From NCBI RefSeq assembly GCF_000430805.1, contig NZ_AUMS01000007.1, positions 124,001-188,000 on the forward strand: DNA of 64,000 bases, read 5' to 3'. The notes below the pieces were generated by a model. That model was given only the letters and a program-made list of their open reading frames with translations. It had not been told where the DNA came from and did no database searches. A program made the position numbers and the translations under genes. The DNA is from Chitinilyticum aquatile DSM 21506 (GTDB taxonomy: Bacteria; Pseudomonadota; Gammaproteobacteria; Burkholderiales; Chitinibacteraceae). Below are positions 45,124 to 53,855 of this stretch, in pieces. Position 1 is the first letter of the stretch. Each line of letters starts with the position of its first letter.

Positions 45124-46005
45124 TTACTGCAGCGCGCTGCCGCCGGCCTGGACACCCTGCCCGGCAAAAAGCTGCGCCACATCCACCTTGTCGAAGTGAT
45201 AATGCTTGCCGCAGAAATCGCACACGATCTCCACCTGCCCGCGCTCGGCCAGCACGCTGTCGATTTCCTCGCGGCCAACCATTTCCATCATGCTGCCCAC
45301 ACGCTCGCGCGAACAGGTGCACTTGAATACCGGCGTGGCCGGGTCGAACATGCGCACCGGCTCCTGATGGAACAGGCGATGCAGCAAATCGCGCGGCGGC
45401 AGGGTCAGCAATTCTTCACTGGTGGTGGTTTCCGCCAGTTTCTGCACGCGCGGCCAGGCATCCTCGTCTTCCGCACCGCTGCCGCCTTCGAGCGGCATGC
45501 GCTGCAGCATCAGCCCGCTGGCAATCTTGCCATCACAGGCCAGCCACAGGCGGGTATCGATCTGCGCCGAGCGCTGCATGTAATGCTCGATGATCGTCGC
45601 CACCGATTCGCCCTTCTCGAAACCGACGATGCCCTGATACGGCTCGCCCTGATCGGGGTCGATGGTGATCACGAAACGCCCGCCCTGACCCAGCAGCTCG
45701 GCCAGCGACACATCGGGAATCTCGCCTTCCCAGCGTGCGGTGGCGCGCAGCGTCTTCTGGCTGGTGATTTCAACCACCGCCATTTTCAGCTGGCCCTTGC
45801 CGTGCAGCTGCAGAATCATCGTGCCGTCGAACTTCAGCGTCGCCTCCAGCAGCTGGCCGGCGGCCAGCAGTTCGCCGAGCAGCCGCGCCAGCACTGGCGG
45901 GTACGGGTGACGAGCCAGTACTTCGGCATAGCTGTCACGCAGCACCACGGACTCGCCACGCACGGCGGCATGGTCAAACAGGAAACGCTCCAGAATATCG
46001 TGCAT
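45124..46005 (-). CDS. hslO: Redox-regulated chaperone Hsp33
   Basis: 293 residues. The zinc centre CTC (residues near 234) and CDFC (near 266) hold the four redox-active cysteines that release zinc and activate the holdase under oxidative stress. LFDHAAVRGESVVLRDSYAEV is the N-terminal signature (given in part: LFDHAAVRGESVVL). ATG 46005; an in-frame extension to 46023 is encoded by repeat copy 8. Confidence 0.95.
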   Translation of the reverse strand: MHDILERFLFDHAAVRGESVVLRDSYAEVLARHPYPPVLARLLGELLAAGQLLEATLKFDGTMILQLHGKGQLKMAVVEITSQKTLRATARWEGEIPDVSLAELLGQGGRFVITIDPDQGEPYQGIVGFEKGESVATIIEHYMQRSAQIDTRLWLACDGKIASGLMLQRMPLEGGSGAEDEDAWPRVQKLAETTTSEELLTLPPRDLLHRLFHQEPVRMFDPATPVFKCTCSRERVGSMMEMVGREEIDSVLAERGQVEIVCDFCGKHYHFDKVDVAQLFAGQGVQAGGSALQ

Positions 46006-46015
46006 TGCTACTCCA

Positions 46016-46074
46016 TACTGCATGGCCTATTGCCACACATTCATTGATTTCAAAAGGCCGCAGCTCAATACCCG
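46016..46074 (+). repeat. 59-bp TAC repeat, copy 8
   Basis: TACTGC at 46016, core TTCAAAAGGC at 46049-46058, TACCCG at 46069. It fills the space between the Ntn-hydrolase stop and hslO. Confidence 0.75.
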
Positions 46075-46078
46075 GCAA

Positions 46079-46648
46079 TCAGATCGCACTGATGACGTGG
46101 CAGCTCATCGGCAGGCTCGAATTGATGTCGAATTCACAGCCAGCGTTCACACCAATCCGCGCAATCGCCTCGGCATCCAGCTCCGGATTGCTGTAGACCG
46201 CGCTCATCGCACCGATGGCAAAGTCGGAACCGGAGCCGATCGCCCAGAAGCGCTGGTATTCATACACCTCGCGCATGCTGAACACGGCAAAGATGCCGTG
46301 CGGGCTGGCCAGCAGCACCGTCATCTGGCTGGATTCGTAGGGGTCATCCTCATCCTCGTCGGGCTTGAGGAAAAACTGGTCTTTAAGCTTGGGGTGCAGC
46401 TTGCGGAATGTTTCGAAGATGGCGGGCCGGCTCGAAAAATCAAGCTTCTTGGCTTTTGACAACAGCGATTTCAGCACCAGATCGTGCGCGGCGCTGCCGG
46501 AAATCGCAAAAAACGCACCATGCGCGGCAAAGATCTTGTCCCAGCGGGCATCATCCACGGCGGAAAGCCGCGTATCGCCGAAGGTGGACTGGCTGTCGCC
46601 GGCAATCGCAATCTGCCCGGCTTTTTTCACGATAACAATGGTGGTCAA
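46079..46648 (-). CDS. HslV-like Ntn-hydrolase (peptidase T1 family), TTG start
   Basis: 189 residues resembling the HslV protease subunit: TTIVIVKKAGQIAIAGDSQSTFGDTRLS (given in part) aligns with the HslV N-terminus, AISGSAAHDLVL with the FAGGTAD segment, and FWAIGSGSDFAIGAMSA with the IGSGG region. There is no ATG before TTIV; the start must be TTG 46648 with GGGGAG five bases upstream, so removal of fMet exposes Thr as the nucleophile. No HslU ATPase gene is adjacent, and an insertion containing DEDEDD is not seen in HslV. It probably acts without HslU or with another partner. Confidence 0.8.
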   Translation of the reverse strand: MTTIVIVKKAGQIAIAGDSQSTFGDTRLSAVDDARWDKIFAAHGAFFAISGSAAHDLVLKSLLSKAKKLDFSSRPAIFETFRKLHPKLKDQFFLKPDEDEDDPYESSQMTVLLASPHGIFAVFSMREVYEYQRFWAIGSGSDFAIGAMSAVYSNPELDAEAIARIGVNAGCEFDINSSLPMSCHVISAI

Positions 46649-46827
46649 GGCAACTCCCCGCGTCCTGGCCACGCCCCCGGCGCCGGCCTGACTGCATTTT
46701 ATCCGCTTCCGGCACGGCAAGTCGCACAAACACCAATCCGCCGCGCCGAGCATGGCTTGACGAGCCAGCTCGGCAAGGGCGATTCAAAAGTGTGCAATCA
46801 GTCGAGCGAGACTGGAATGCAAGACCC

Positions 46828-47331
46828 CTATGCCTGTAGCCCGCCGAACGACCAGAAGGGATCGGGGACGCGGATGGCCGGATTTGCCTGCTGCAGGGCG
46901 GCAAAGAGCTTGCGATGGCTGAAGGCGAAATTCGGGCTGAGCGCCACCTGCTGCCCGTCCTTCAGCACGATGCGGATGGCCGACTGCCCCTTGCGGCGGT
47001 TGCCATAGCTGATCTCGGCGATGTCCTGCGGATGCACCGCAAAGCACCATGCGCTGAACTGCGGATGATGCGAGGAAAACGCCGTGTGGGAAAGGCTGAT
47101 CGTGAACGCGGCCGGGCACGCCAGCAGCCACAGCAGCACGCCCAGCATGGCCAGCTCGCAGGCAATCAGCATTGGCTGCAGCACCGCCGCGAACTTCCGG
47201 TACACCGCCGCATCATCGATCAGCAGCAGCAATAGCCACAGCACCAGTGGCAGGAAGAGCATGTTGAACGCCAGCACAGCCGCCTGCTGGCGGCGGGTGC
47301 GTTCATAGTAAAACAGCAGCTCGTCCGTCAT
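46828..47331 (-). CDS. Hypothetical inner-membrane protein
   Basis: 167 residues with two TM segments near residues 18-38 (VLAFNMLFLPLVLWLLLLLI) and 52-73 (MLIACELAMLGVLLWLLAC), then a soluble domain with PH-like strands (AIRIVLKDGQQVALSPNF). I do not recognise the family. Start ATG 47331, with ATG 47337 two codons upstream. On the same strand as the TerB/DUF697 gene; about 180 bases before the Ntn-hydrolase start. Confidence 0.6.
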   Translation of the reverse strand: MTDELLFYYERTRRQQAAVLAFNMLFLPLVLWLLLLLIDDAAVYRKFAAVLQPMLIACELAMLGVLLWLLACPAAFTISLSHTAFSSHHPQFSAWCFAVHPQDIAEISYGNRRKGQSAIRIVLKDGQQVALSPNFAFSHRKLFAALQQANPAIRVPDPFWSFGGLQA

Positions 47332-47414
47332 GGCCACCCCGCTCGATCATCACAGCTGCGTTTATGCACTGGCGGGCGCTGGCTGGCAAGGGCGGCGCGC
47401 GGCCGCCTGCCGCA

Positions 47415-48392
47415 TCAGGCGCCGGTTTTCACCAGCTGCATCACCGTGCCGTAATCCAGCGTGCGCGCCTGCTGCTGGATTTGCGGCAGGTACTGGCTCT
47501 GCAATTGCTTGGCCGGCCCCAGCAGCTGATTGAAGGTGTCGCTGAGCACCGCGGTTTCCATCTTGCGCCCGCCCGCGTAATAACGCTTGGCCAGCTGGCC
47601 CAGCGCATAGGTGGTGGCAAAGGAGAACGCGATGCCGGTCGCCGCACCGCCGATCATCCCGGCCGTCTTGCCGGCGTATTTGCCGAGGAAGCCGCCCAGC
47701 AGCTTGCGGCCGAACTGCTCGACGTACTGCGAGGTCAGCCCGACACCGGCAGCGGCCAGAAATTCGCGGATGTGGCCCTGATCCAGCTCGACGCCGTAGG
47801 CTTTGCCAACGCTGTGCACCAGCTTCAGCTGCAGCGGCACGATCGCCATCGTCGCCCACGATTGCGGCAACAGCTCCAGCGCTCCGCACACAATCGCAAA
47901 GCGCAGTACCGCGGCATCGAGCGCGCGCTCGGCCTCCAGCGGCAGGGTCAGCAGCGCGGTCTGCTGCGCAGCCGGTGCAGGGGGCACGGCGACCGGCGGT
48001 GCGGCTGTTACCGCCGGGGCATCATAGCCAAACCAGGCATTGGCTTCGCTTTCGATGGACGCAGCCGCCACATCCAGCCCGAGCGCCGTTTTCAGCCCGG
48101 CCAGAAAGGCTGTCTCGGCCGCCGTCTGCCGGCCATCGGCATCAACCACGCACACGGCCATTTCATAGGCCAGCTGGCGTGCGCCCTCGTCCTGCAGCGC
48201 AGCCACCGCATCGGCCTGCGTATAGCGCTTGAGCAGCACGTCCTGATACAGCCGCGGCAGATCGACGCCCTGCCCGCCCAGCGACGCCGCAATGCCCTTG
48301 ATCGCATCGCGCTCGCGGCTGTCCTTGTCGCCATCGCAGAAGGCGGCAAGCAGGGTAATCGCCAGAATGGCCTGCTGTTCGGAATGGGTCAT
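47415..48392 (-). CDS. TerB-like/DUF697 protein
   Basis: 325 residues. The N-terminal part (about 1-110: ILAITLLAAFCDGDKDSRERDAI, ACVVDADGRQTAAETAFL) resembles TerB-type helical domains with acidic metal-binding sites, and VVDADGRQTAAE matches the TerB D-x-D-G pattern. After an Ala/Pro-rich linker (about 125-150) the C-terminal half (ALDAAVLRFAIVCGALELLPQ, GGAATGIAFSFATTYALGQLA) resembles DUF697, found in GTPase-associated membrane proteins. ATG 48392; an extension to 48512 comes from repeat copy 9. Function is uncertain. Confidence 0.7.
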   Translation of the reverse strand: MTHSEQQAILAITLLAAFCDGDKDSRERDAIKGIAASLGGQGVDLPRLYQDVLLKRYTQADAVAALQDEGARQLAYEMAVCVVDADGRQTAAETAFLAGLKTALGLDVAAASIESEANAWFGYDAPAVTAAPPVAVPPAPAAQQTALLTLPLEAERALDAAVLRFAIVCGALELLPQSWATMAIVPLQLKLVHSVGKAYGVELDQGHIREFLAAAGVGLTSQYVEQFGRKLLGGFLGKYAGKTAGMIGGAATGIAFSFATTYALGQLAKRYYAGGRKMETAVLSDTFNQLLGPAKQLQSQYLPQIQQQARTLDYGTVMQLVKTGA

Positions 48393-48489
48393 CGCATGGT
48401 CTCCGGTCAAAATGGAATCCGACCCGCCGCAGGCGGCAGTGGTTCCAGCGCAAAGGCCGATGTGGCCGCGCAATTTGTTCACAGCCACA

Positions 48490-48548
48490 TACATATCAAC
48501 CCATACCTTCAAAATCCATTTCCTTGTTGGGCTGCATACCTATACCCA
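48490..48548 (+). repeat. 59-bp TAC repeat, copy 9 (diverged)
   Basis: TACATA at 48490, GGGCTGCATACC near the end, TACCCA at 48543. Core weak. Located between the VOC gene stop and the TerB/DUF697 start. Confidence 0.6.
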
Positions 48549-48605
48549 CAGACATGGCAATGTCTGCTTATCCTGCACGTGGCGCCACGGATGACGCGCC
48601 GCGCC

Positions 48606-48971
48606 TCACGGTCCCACCAGGACGAACACATTGCCATCCGGCGCCTCCATGACCGCCACATGCCCGGATTCCGTGGCAAAGGGCGTTCTGATCCATTTCA
48701 CCGCCGGATTGCCGCTGAGTGTAGCGCAGGCCTCTTGCACGTCATCGACCAGGATTTCGATTTCGGTAAAGCGGTTGTCCGGATGATTGCTGAGCACCAG
48801 CTCCGAGCCTGCCCCCTGCGGAAACTGCAATCCCAGCAAACGCCAGGTCAATCCGTTGTCGAGCGGACGCTGGATTTCCCAGTGCTTGCGCAAGCCCATC
48901 GAGGCATAAAACGTCAGGGACTGGTCGATATCATTGGTGTGAATGCACACGCATTCGAGCTTTTTAAACAA
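48606..48971 (-). CDS. VOC family (glyoxalase/bleomycin resistance) protein, TTG start
   Basis: 121 residues of the vicinal-oxygen-chelate fold: VCIHTNDIDQSLTFYASMGL, RLLGLQFP, EIEILVDDVQEACATL and VMEAPDGNVFVLVGP. Conserved His and Glu suggest a metal site. No ATG or GTG is available near the family start; TTG 48971, with GGAG nine bases upstream, is the only reasonable start. The substrate is unknown. Confidence 0.75.
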   Translation of the reverse strand: MFKKLECVCIHTNDIDQSLTFYASMGLRKHWEIQRPLDNGLTWRLLGLQFPQGAGSELVLSNHPDNRFTEIEILVDDVQEACATLSGNPAVKWIRTPFATESGHVAVMEAPDGNVFVLVGP

Positions 48972-49030
48972 GGGGCAAGGCTCCGTGACACTGATTTGCA
49001 AACCTGGCCAGTGCAGCGCAATGACAGCAA

Positions 49031-49089
49031 TACCCACCATGTGATACGCCCATAGGCCAATACTTCTAAAGCATACCGGCATATACCCC
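49031..49089 (+). repeat. 59-bp TAC repeat, copy 10
   Basis: TACCCA at 49031, TTCTAAAGCA at 49064, TACCCC at 49084. In the 339-base region between the divergent VOC gene and the periplasmic protein gene; otherwise I see no feature in that region. Confidence 0.7.
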
Positions 49090-49310
49090 GCATTGCTTAA
49101 CCAGAATTGCGTTCTCCCCACACGCGGCACCATAGACTGCCGCACCTGCTTGTATTCGCAGGCCGCCCGCAGGCCAGATACACCATCCAGCCAGCGCCTC
49201 GCCACACCACATGCAAGCAGATCGAAAGCAGAAGCACCAATGCATTGTCAGAAAACGCTCAGCGCGGCATCATCTACGCCCTGTTCAATTACCACTACCC
49301 TGCCAACGCC

Positions 49311-49820
49311 ATGAACCGTCTCCTCGCCGCCCTGCTGCTCAGTGCCGCCGCCACTGCCCACGCCGCTCCCAAAGTCGACCTCGACCGCTATGTGCGCCTG
49401 CTGGAATGCCGCCCGACCACCGCCGACATGAAAATCGATGCCGACAGCGGCTTGCCCGCGCTGGGCGACAATCACCCGCTGGTGAAAAGCCATCAGGCCA
49501 TGCGCTCTGCCATCAGGCTGCCCAAACCCATCACCGCCAACGGCATGACCAGTGACCTGATCTACGCCGGCGGTGGCGCGGTGCAGATGCTGATCCCCAG
49601 CAAGGCCCCCGCCGCCGACATCATGGCCAAGGCCCGCGAGTTCAAAATGTCGACCGAGAATTTCAGCAAGGAATACCCGGTGTACAGCTTCACCCTGCCT
49701 CGCCCGAGCAAGGAGCGGGACGTGAACGGCCGCCCCTTGAGCGAGATGCGGCTGAGTGTCAGCCAGGGCTGGGATGGCGTAGAGCAGGACAAGTACTACC
49801 TGCTCGGTTGCGAATTCTGA
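49311..49820 (+). CDS. Periplasmic hypothetical protein
   Basis: 169 residues with signal peptide MNRLLAALLLSAAATAHA/A. Two Cys (LECRPT and LLGCEF at the end) may form a disulfide. LPALGDNHPLVKSHQAMR and AGGGAVQMLIPSKAPAADIM are notable but I do not recognise the family. Upstream in-frame codons to 49107 look non-coding. Followed by the repeat-rich accessory stretch. Confidence 0.65.
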   Translation: MNRLLAALLLSAAATAHAAPKVDLDRYVRLLECRPTTADMKIDADSGLPALGDNHPLVKSHQAMRSAIRLPKPITANGMTSDLIYAGGGAVQMLIPSKAPAADIMAKAREFKMSTENFSKEYPVYSFTLPRPSKERDVNGRPLSEMRLSVSQGWDGVEQDKYYLLGCEF

Positions 49821-49883
49821 TCGCGCCAGCCTGCGGTCGCCGCCTGCGCAAACACCGCGCGGGCAATAGTGTCTGAATTTTAA

Positions 49884-50240
49884 GCGCCTGCGGCGCGGTG
49901 TTTGCATGCCGGGGGGGCCCGGCTGCACGTCAGGGGGCTTGTCTTGCCAAGCCCCCCCCGCCCCCCCCAAGGCGCGCCCTTTGCTCTGCATCGCGCGGCG
50001 CTAGGCGGCAAAGCCGCCAAGCTCTGCGGTGACGCCGCCCTTCGGGTGCCCTGCGATGTGCCCCGCAGGAAATCCCCTTGGGGGACTCGCAACGCTCAGC
50101 GGCTGCGATGGCATCGCGTCCTAAGCGGCATCGCCGCATACCCATGCAGCGATAAGCCCACAACCTAATAATCTGAAGGGCTGTAGCAGCATACCCATCA
50201 CCGTAGGTTGGGTTGAGCGCAGCGAAACCCAACAATCCAG
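49884..50240. repeat. Composite repeat block A
   Basis: GC-rich module from GCGCCTGCGGCG (49884) with TGTTTGCATGCCGGGG and CACGTCAGGGGGCTTGTCTT, then CGCCCTTCGGGTGCCCTGCG, repeat copy 11 (50139-50197), then a GTAGGTTGGGTTGAGC hairpin (50203-50233). Block B repeats the order 402 bases on. A large part of 49821-51035 is made of such modules. Confidence 0.8.
50139..50197 (+). repeat. 59-bp TAC repeat, copy 11
   Basis: TACCCA at 50139 and 50192; core TCTGAAGGGC at 50172. Five bases separate it from GTAGGTTGGG. Confidence 0.85.
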
Positions 50241-50276
50241 CGAGTAGGTACGAATAGCGCAGCGTATTCGTACGCA
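50230..50276. repeat. Palindromic GTACGAATA repeat (second copy near 55388)
   Basis: TACGAATAGCGCAGCGTATTCGTA is an inverted repeat (24 bases at about 50248-50271; arms TACGAATA and TATTCGTA). The reverse-complement type is at about 55391-55415. Confidence 0.7.
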
Positions 50277-50285
50277 TGGGTTTAT

Positions 50286-50677
50286 GCGCCTGCGGCGCAG
50301 TGTTTGCATGCCGGGGGTGCCCGGCTGCACGTCAGGGGGCTTGTCTTGGCAACCCCCCTGACAACCCCAAACCGCGCCCGCTTCACCGCCCTTCGGGTGC
50401 CCTGCGATGCTCGCAAACCACAGCGCGGGTTCGAAACTCGCCCTGCGGGCTCAAACATCTCACCCGCGAAACCCTGTGGCTTGCTGCGCTTCTCGGCGGC
50501 TGCGAGGGCATCACGTTCTAAACGCAATGCGGCATACCCATGCATCGATAATTCCACAGACTATGAATTTAAAGGGATGCAGCGATATACCCATCACTGT
50601 AGGTTAGGTTGAGCGCAGCGAAGCCCAACAATTCAGCGGCAATCACGTTGGGCTTCATTGCATTCAGCCCAACCTAC
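50286..50677. repeat. Composite repeat block B
   Basis: Second block with the same order as block A: GCGCCTGCGGCGCAGTG, GCATGCCGGGGGTGCCCGGC, CGCCCTTCGGGTGCCC, repeat copy 12 (50535-50593) and a longer GTAGGTTAGG...CCCAACCTAC inverted repeat (50599-50677). Confidence 0.8.
50535..50593 (+). repeat. 59-bp TAC repeat, copy 12
   Basis: TACCCA at 50535 and 50588; core TTTAAAGGGA at 50568. Five bases before GTAGGTTAGG, as for copy 11. Confidence 0.85.
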
Positions 50678-50699
50678 GAATCACCACCGCCGCCGATTA

Positions 50700-50965
50700 G
50701 CACGCCCCGCCCTGAAGCCGCCGAGAAGCGCAGTGGTGATCAGGGTTTCGGCTGGCGACTGTTTGAGGCCGCAGGCCGAGTTTGAGCCAGCCGCTGAGCG
50801 CCACGAGCATCGCAGGGCAGCCGCCGCAGGCGGCCGGCGGACCGGGCTCGCCTTTTCTTTGGTTCGTTTCTTTTGGCGAAGCAAAAGAAATGAACCCGTC
50901 CGCCGGGCGGAACCGGCATGAAAACACCGTGCCGCAGGCACAGAAAAAACAAAACCGCCGTAGAT
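50700..50965. repeat. GC-rich dispersed repeat C (second copy at 55124-55370)
   Basis: Shares GCACGCCCCGCCCTGAAGCC, GAGCATCGCAGGGCAGCCGC, GGCGGCCGGCGGACCGGGCT and CCCGTCCGCCGGGCGGAACC with 55124-55370. The interior differs: here CTTTTCTTTGGTTCG with GAAGCAAAAGAAA. Translations give spurious peptides. Confidence 0.8.
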
Positions 50966-51035
50966 AATCCGGCGGTTCAATTCAAGCGGCGCAATACCTG
51001 CGGCGATTGCGCCCTACCGTGCTTAGGTTGCCACA

Positions 51036-52040
51036 TCAAAATGGAATCTCATCATCTTCAGAAGCCTCAAGCTCAGAAGACGATAAAATCCAGTCATCGC
51101 TCCACTTGGTGGCGCTCCCAGGGATTAAAGCTCCATTTTCATCAAAAATCTTATCACTCACTTTAATAAGATGAACCATCCTCTCTTCTTTTATTCCATC
51201 TCTAGTTCTGCGACGACGCAAGCTGATTTTCCTGAAGTGAGAATAATCATCACCAAACGATTCCAAATCAAGATATTCAAAACGAAAATCATTAAACAAA
51301 TCAATCAACTCTTTTCTACTAGAGAAGAAACACTTAAAAGACAAACCCAAGGCCATACCAACAGCACGGAAAACCGGGTGGCTAGACGTTAAAATTTCAT
51401 TGACAACATCTTTATTTTCATTCGATTTATTTTCAACCATAAATTCTATCATTTTGTTTACAGTTGAAATCCCATCCTTCAATTCAGCTGATAACTTAAC
51501 CTGCTCCAAAGAATGGTATTGCCTTAACAGCCTCTGAAACAACCCGCTCATTTGCTCGCGAAGTAAATTACCTATATCTTGGGATGTCTCAAATGAAAAT
51601 ATCGGATTTCCACGCGGAAGAGAATGAATCTCCTCCAAAAATTCGAATATTTTTCTATTATTAACGGACGTATACCTAACAGAATCATTATCTTTATTCG
51701 CTTTAAAAAACTGAAACTCTTGATTTACTGGCTTATCTATAAAAATATAGATCTGTTTTCCTTCCTCTTGAGCAGTTTTTAGCTCACGCTGGGTAATGGA
51801 ATAACCACCATCTGCAGATGAGCTCCCAAATACCCCTCCGATAATACAAACAAGAACATCACAGTTACTAATTTCACGATAACAGTCAACTTCAGGAGAG
51901 GCATCTGATCCAAAGGGAATATGCCCAACTTCAAACCTCACAGGTTCGTGCCCCAATTCACGAACCTGTCGATCTAAATCAGCACGTATTGACTTGAGAT
52001 CATAGTATGTCGAACTAATAAAAATTTTTAGTCTAGCCAT
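51036..52040 (-). CDS. DUF4062 (TIR-like fold) protein, AT-rich
   Basis: 334 residues. N-terminal MARLKIFISSTYYDLKSIRA is the DUF4062 signature; ISNCDVLVCIIGGVFGSSS, SITQRELKTAQEEGKQIYIF and FDLE-type strands continue the TIR-like alpha/beta fold (about 1-165). The C-terminal half is helical, then a short basic stretch SLRRRRTRDG; I recognise no ATPase or NACHT domain. The gene is much more AT-rich than its neighbours. DUF4062 occurs in many putative defence proteins; a defence role here is inference. It lies between repeat blocks and the nrdB terminator. Confidence 0.8.
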   Translation of the reverse strand: MARLKIFISSTYYDLKSIRADLDRQVRELGHEPVRFEVGHIPFGSDASPEVDCYREISNCDVLVCIIGGVFGSSSADGGYSITQRELKTAQEEGKQIYIFIDKPVNQEFQFFKANKDNDSVRYTSVNNRKIFEFLEEIHSLPRGNPIFSFETSQDIGNLLREQMSGLFQRLLRQYHSLEQVKLSAELKDGISTVNKMIEFMVENKSNENKDVVNEILTSSHPVFRAVGMALGLSFKCFFSSRKELIDLFNDFRFEYLDLESFGDDYSHFRKISLRRRRTRDGIKEERMVHLIKVSDKIFDENGALIPGSATKWSDDWILSSSELEASEDDEIPF

Positions 52041-52054
52041 ATTTACCCCGGCAA

Positions 52055-52078
52055 GAAAAAGCCGCCATAAGGCGGCTT
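52055..52078 (-). terminator. nrdB terminator
   Basis: Minus strand AAGCCGCC-TTAT-GGCGGCTT then TTTTC, directly after the nrdB stop and before the DUF4062 start. Confidence 0.85.
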
Positions 52079-52083
52079 AAATA

Positions 52084-53220
52084 TTAATCCCAGCTCAACG
52101 CCCCGCCAGTCTGATACTCGGTGACGCGAGTCTCGAAGAAGTTCTTTTCCTTCTTCAGATCAATCATCTCGCTCATCCACGGGAAGGGGTTGGTCGCACC
52201 CGGGAACAACTCGTTCAGACCAATCTGCTGCAGACGGCGGTTGGCGATGAAGCGCAGGTATTCCTTGAACTGGCTGGCGTTCAGGCCCAGCACGCCGCGC
52301 GGCATGGTGTCTTCCGCGTAGGCGTATTCCAGCTCGACGGCGCGGTTGAAGAGGCCGTACAGCTCGTTCTTGAAGTCTTCCGTCCACAGCTGCGGGTTTT
52401 CCATCTTGATCGTGTTGATCAGGTCGATGCCGAAATTGCAGTGCATGGATTCGTCGCGCAGGATGTACTGGTACTGCTCGGCGGCGCCGGTCATCTTGTT
52501 TTGCCGCCCCAGCGCCAGGATCTGCACGAAGCCCACATAGAAGAACAGGCCTTCCATGATGCAGGCGAACACGATGATCGAGCGCAGCAGCTGTTGATCC
52601 GTTTCCAGCGTGCCGGTCTTGAATTCCGGGTTGCACAGGATGTCGATGAAGGGAATGAGGAATTCATCCTTGTCGCGGATGGACTTGATTTCGTTGTAGG
52701 CGTTGAACACTTCGCCTTCGTCGAGGCCCAGCGATTCGACGATGTACTGGTAGGCGTGCGTGTGAATCGCTTCGTCAAACGCCTGGCGCAGCAGGAACTG
52801 GCGGCATTCCGGGCTGGTGATCTGGCGGTAGGTGCCGAGCACGATGTTATTGGCGGCGAGGCTGTCGGCGGTGGTGAAGAAGCCGAGGTTGCGCTTCACG
52901 ATGCGCATTTCGTCTTCGGTGAGCGCGCCCATCTTCCACTGCTCGATGTCGCGCTGCATGTTCACTTCCTGCGGCATCCAGTGGTTGGCGCACTGCGCGA
53001 GGTATTTTTCCCACGCCCACTTGTGCTTGAACGGCACGAGCTGGTTCACGTCGGTGGTGCCGTTGATCACTTTCTTGTCGACCGCGTTGACACGCTTGGC
53101 TTCGGCGGCGGCCGGGGCTGGGGCTGCGACGGCAGCGGCAGAGAACGGCGCAGTGGCGGGGGCTTGCGGGGCGGCCGGGCGGGCCGGGGTGATCACGTCA
53201 TCATCAAAGCTCAGCGACAT
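52084..53220 (-). CDS. nrdB: Class Ia ribonucleotide reductase beta subunit
   Basis: 378 residues. Diiron-tyrosyl radical subunit that generates the radical used by Nrd[17 protein letters not shown] gives Glu150, His153 and the radical Tyr157; Asp91 (MQRDIEQW) is another iron ligand, and [12 protein letters not shown] carries a further Glu/His pair. An Ala/Pro-rich stretch (about 11-42) precedes the fold. ATG 53220 follows AAGGAT. nrdA is about 3 kb upstream on the same strand rather than adjacent. Confidence 0.95.
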   Translation of the reverse strand: MSLSFDDDVITPARPAAPQAPATAPFSAAAVAAPAPAAAEAKRVNAVDKKVINGTTDVNQLVPFKHKWAWEKYLAQCANHWMPQEVNMQRDIEQWKMGALTEDEMRIVKRNLGFFTTADSLAANNIVLGTYRQITSPECRQFLLRQAFDEAIHTHAYQYIVESLGLDEGEVFNAYNEIKSIRDKDEFLIPFIDILCNPEFKTGTLETDQQLLRSIIVFACIMEGLFFYVGFVQILALGRQNKMTGAAEQYQYILRDESMHCNFGIDLINTIKMENPQLWTEDFKNELYGLFNRAVELEYAYAEDTMPRGVLGLNASQFKEYLRFIANRRLQQIGLNELFPGATNPFPWMSEMIDLKKEKNFFETRVTEYQTGGALSWD

Positions 53221-53259
53221 GGTTTTATCCTTATGGTGTTTCGTTGTGTTCAGTGGTGT

Positions 53260-53853
53260 TTATTGCGCTGCGGGCGCGGTGGCCTGCAGCGGGGCAATGC
53301 GGATATTGCTGGTGTCGGTGACGCCCCAGCGTACTTTCATGTGGTTGAAATCGCGCCGCTGCTGGCCGGAGAACTGCACCGCGGGCCGGAAATCGAGCCG
53401 CAGGTGCGCATCGCCCAGGTAGACGACTTCACCTTCCTTCAGGCTGAAGCGCGCGGTGACCGGCACATTGGCGTATTCGCGCCAGCGCATGCCGGCGCTT
53501 TCCATCATCCAGCTGCCGAACATGCGGGTGGTGACATAGTCGCCCGCCGGCAGCGCGACAACATTCAGGATGCCGTCACCATTCGGCTCGTCACCGGGAG
53601 CGACAATGCCGGCGGTGGAGGTATTGCCCCACAGCGTGTGGCGGCCGGCCGGGCCGGTGAATTCCAGTGCGGCATCCGGCAGCGAGGTGATGTTGTCGAA
53701 GCTCTTGAGCGTGACAGCAACCACGGCATAGGCCGTGCCGGGCGGCGGCACCAGCCTGCCCTCGCTCACCTGCGGCTTGAAGGCGGCGCAGCCGGCCAGA
53801 AAGGTGGCAGCCAGGGCGGCCAGCAGCAGGCGGATGGCGGCGATGCGTGTCAT
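53260..53853 (-). CDS. Putative lipoprotein
   Basis: 197 residues with lipoprotein signal ending LAGC (Cys21). The mature part is beta-rich: AYAVVAVTLKSFDNI, DYVTTRMFGSWMMES, VPVTARFSLKEGEVVYLGD. I recognise no family. It starts 2 bases after the adenine deaminase stop and ends 40 bases before nrdB, so it may share a transcript with both. Confidence 0.75.
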   Translation of the reverse strand: MTRIAAIRLLLAALAATFLAGCAAFKPQVSEGRLVPPPGTAYAVVAVTLKSFDNITSLPDAALEFTGPAGRHTLWGNTSTAGIVAPGDEPNGDGILNVVALPAGDYVTTRMFGSWMMESAGMRWREYANVPVTARFSLKEGEVVYLGDAHLRLDFRPAVQFSGQQRRDFNHMKVRWGVTDTSNIRIAPLQATAPAAQ

Positions 53854-53855
53854 GG

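Noticed and set aside
50700-50965. Small proteins encoded in the GC-rich repeats
   Set aside because: ORFs such as those containing WFVSFGEAKE arise from dispersed repeats and are not conserved as genes.
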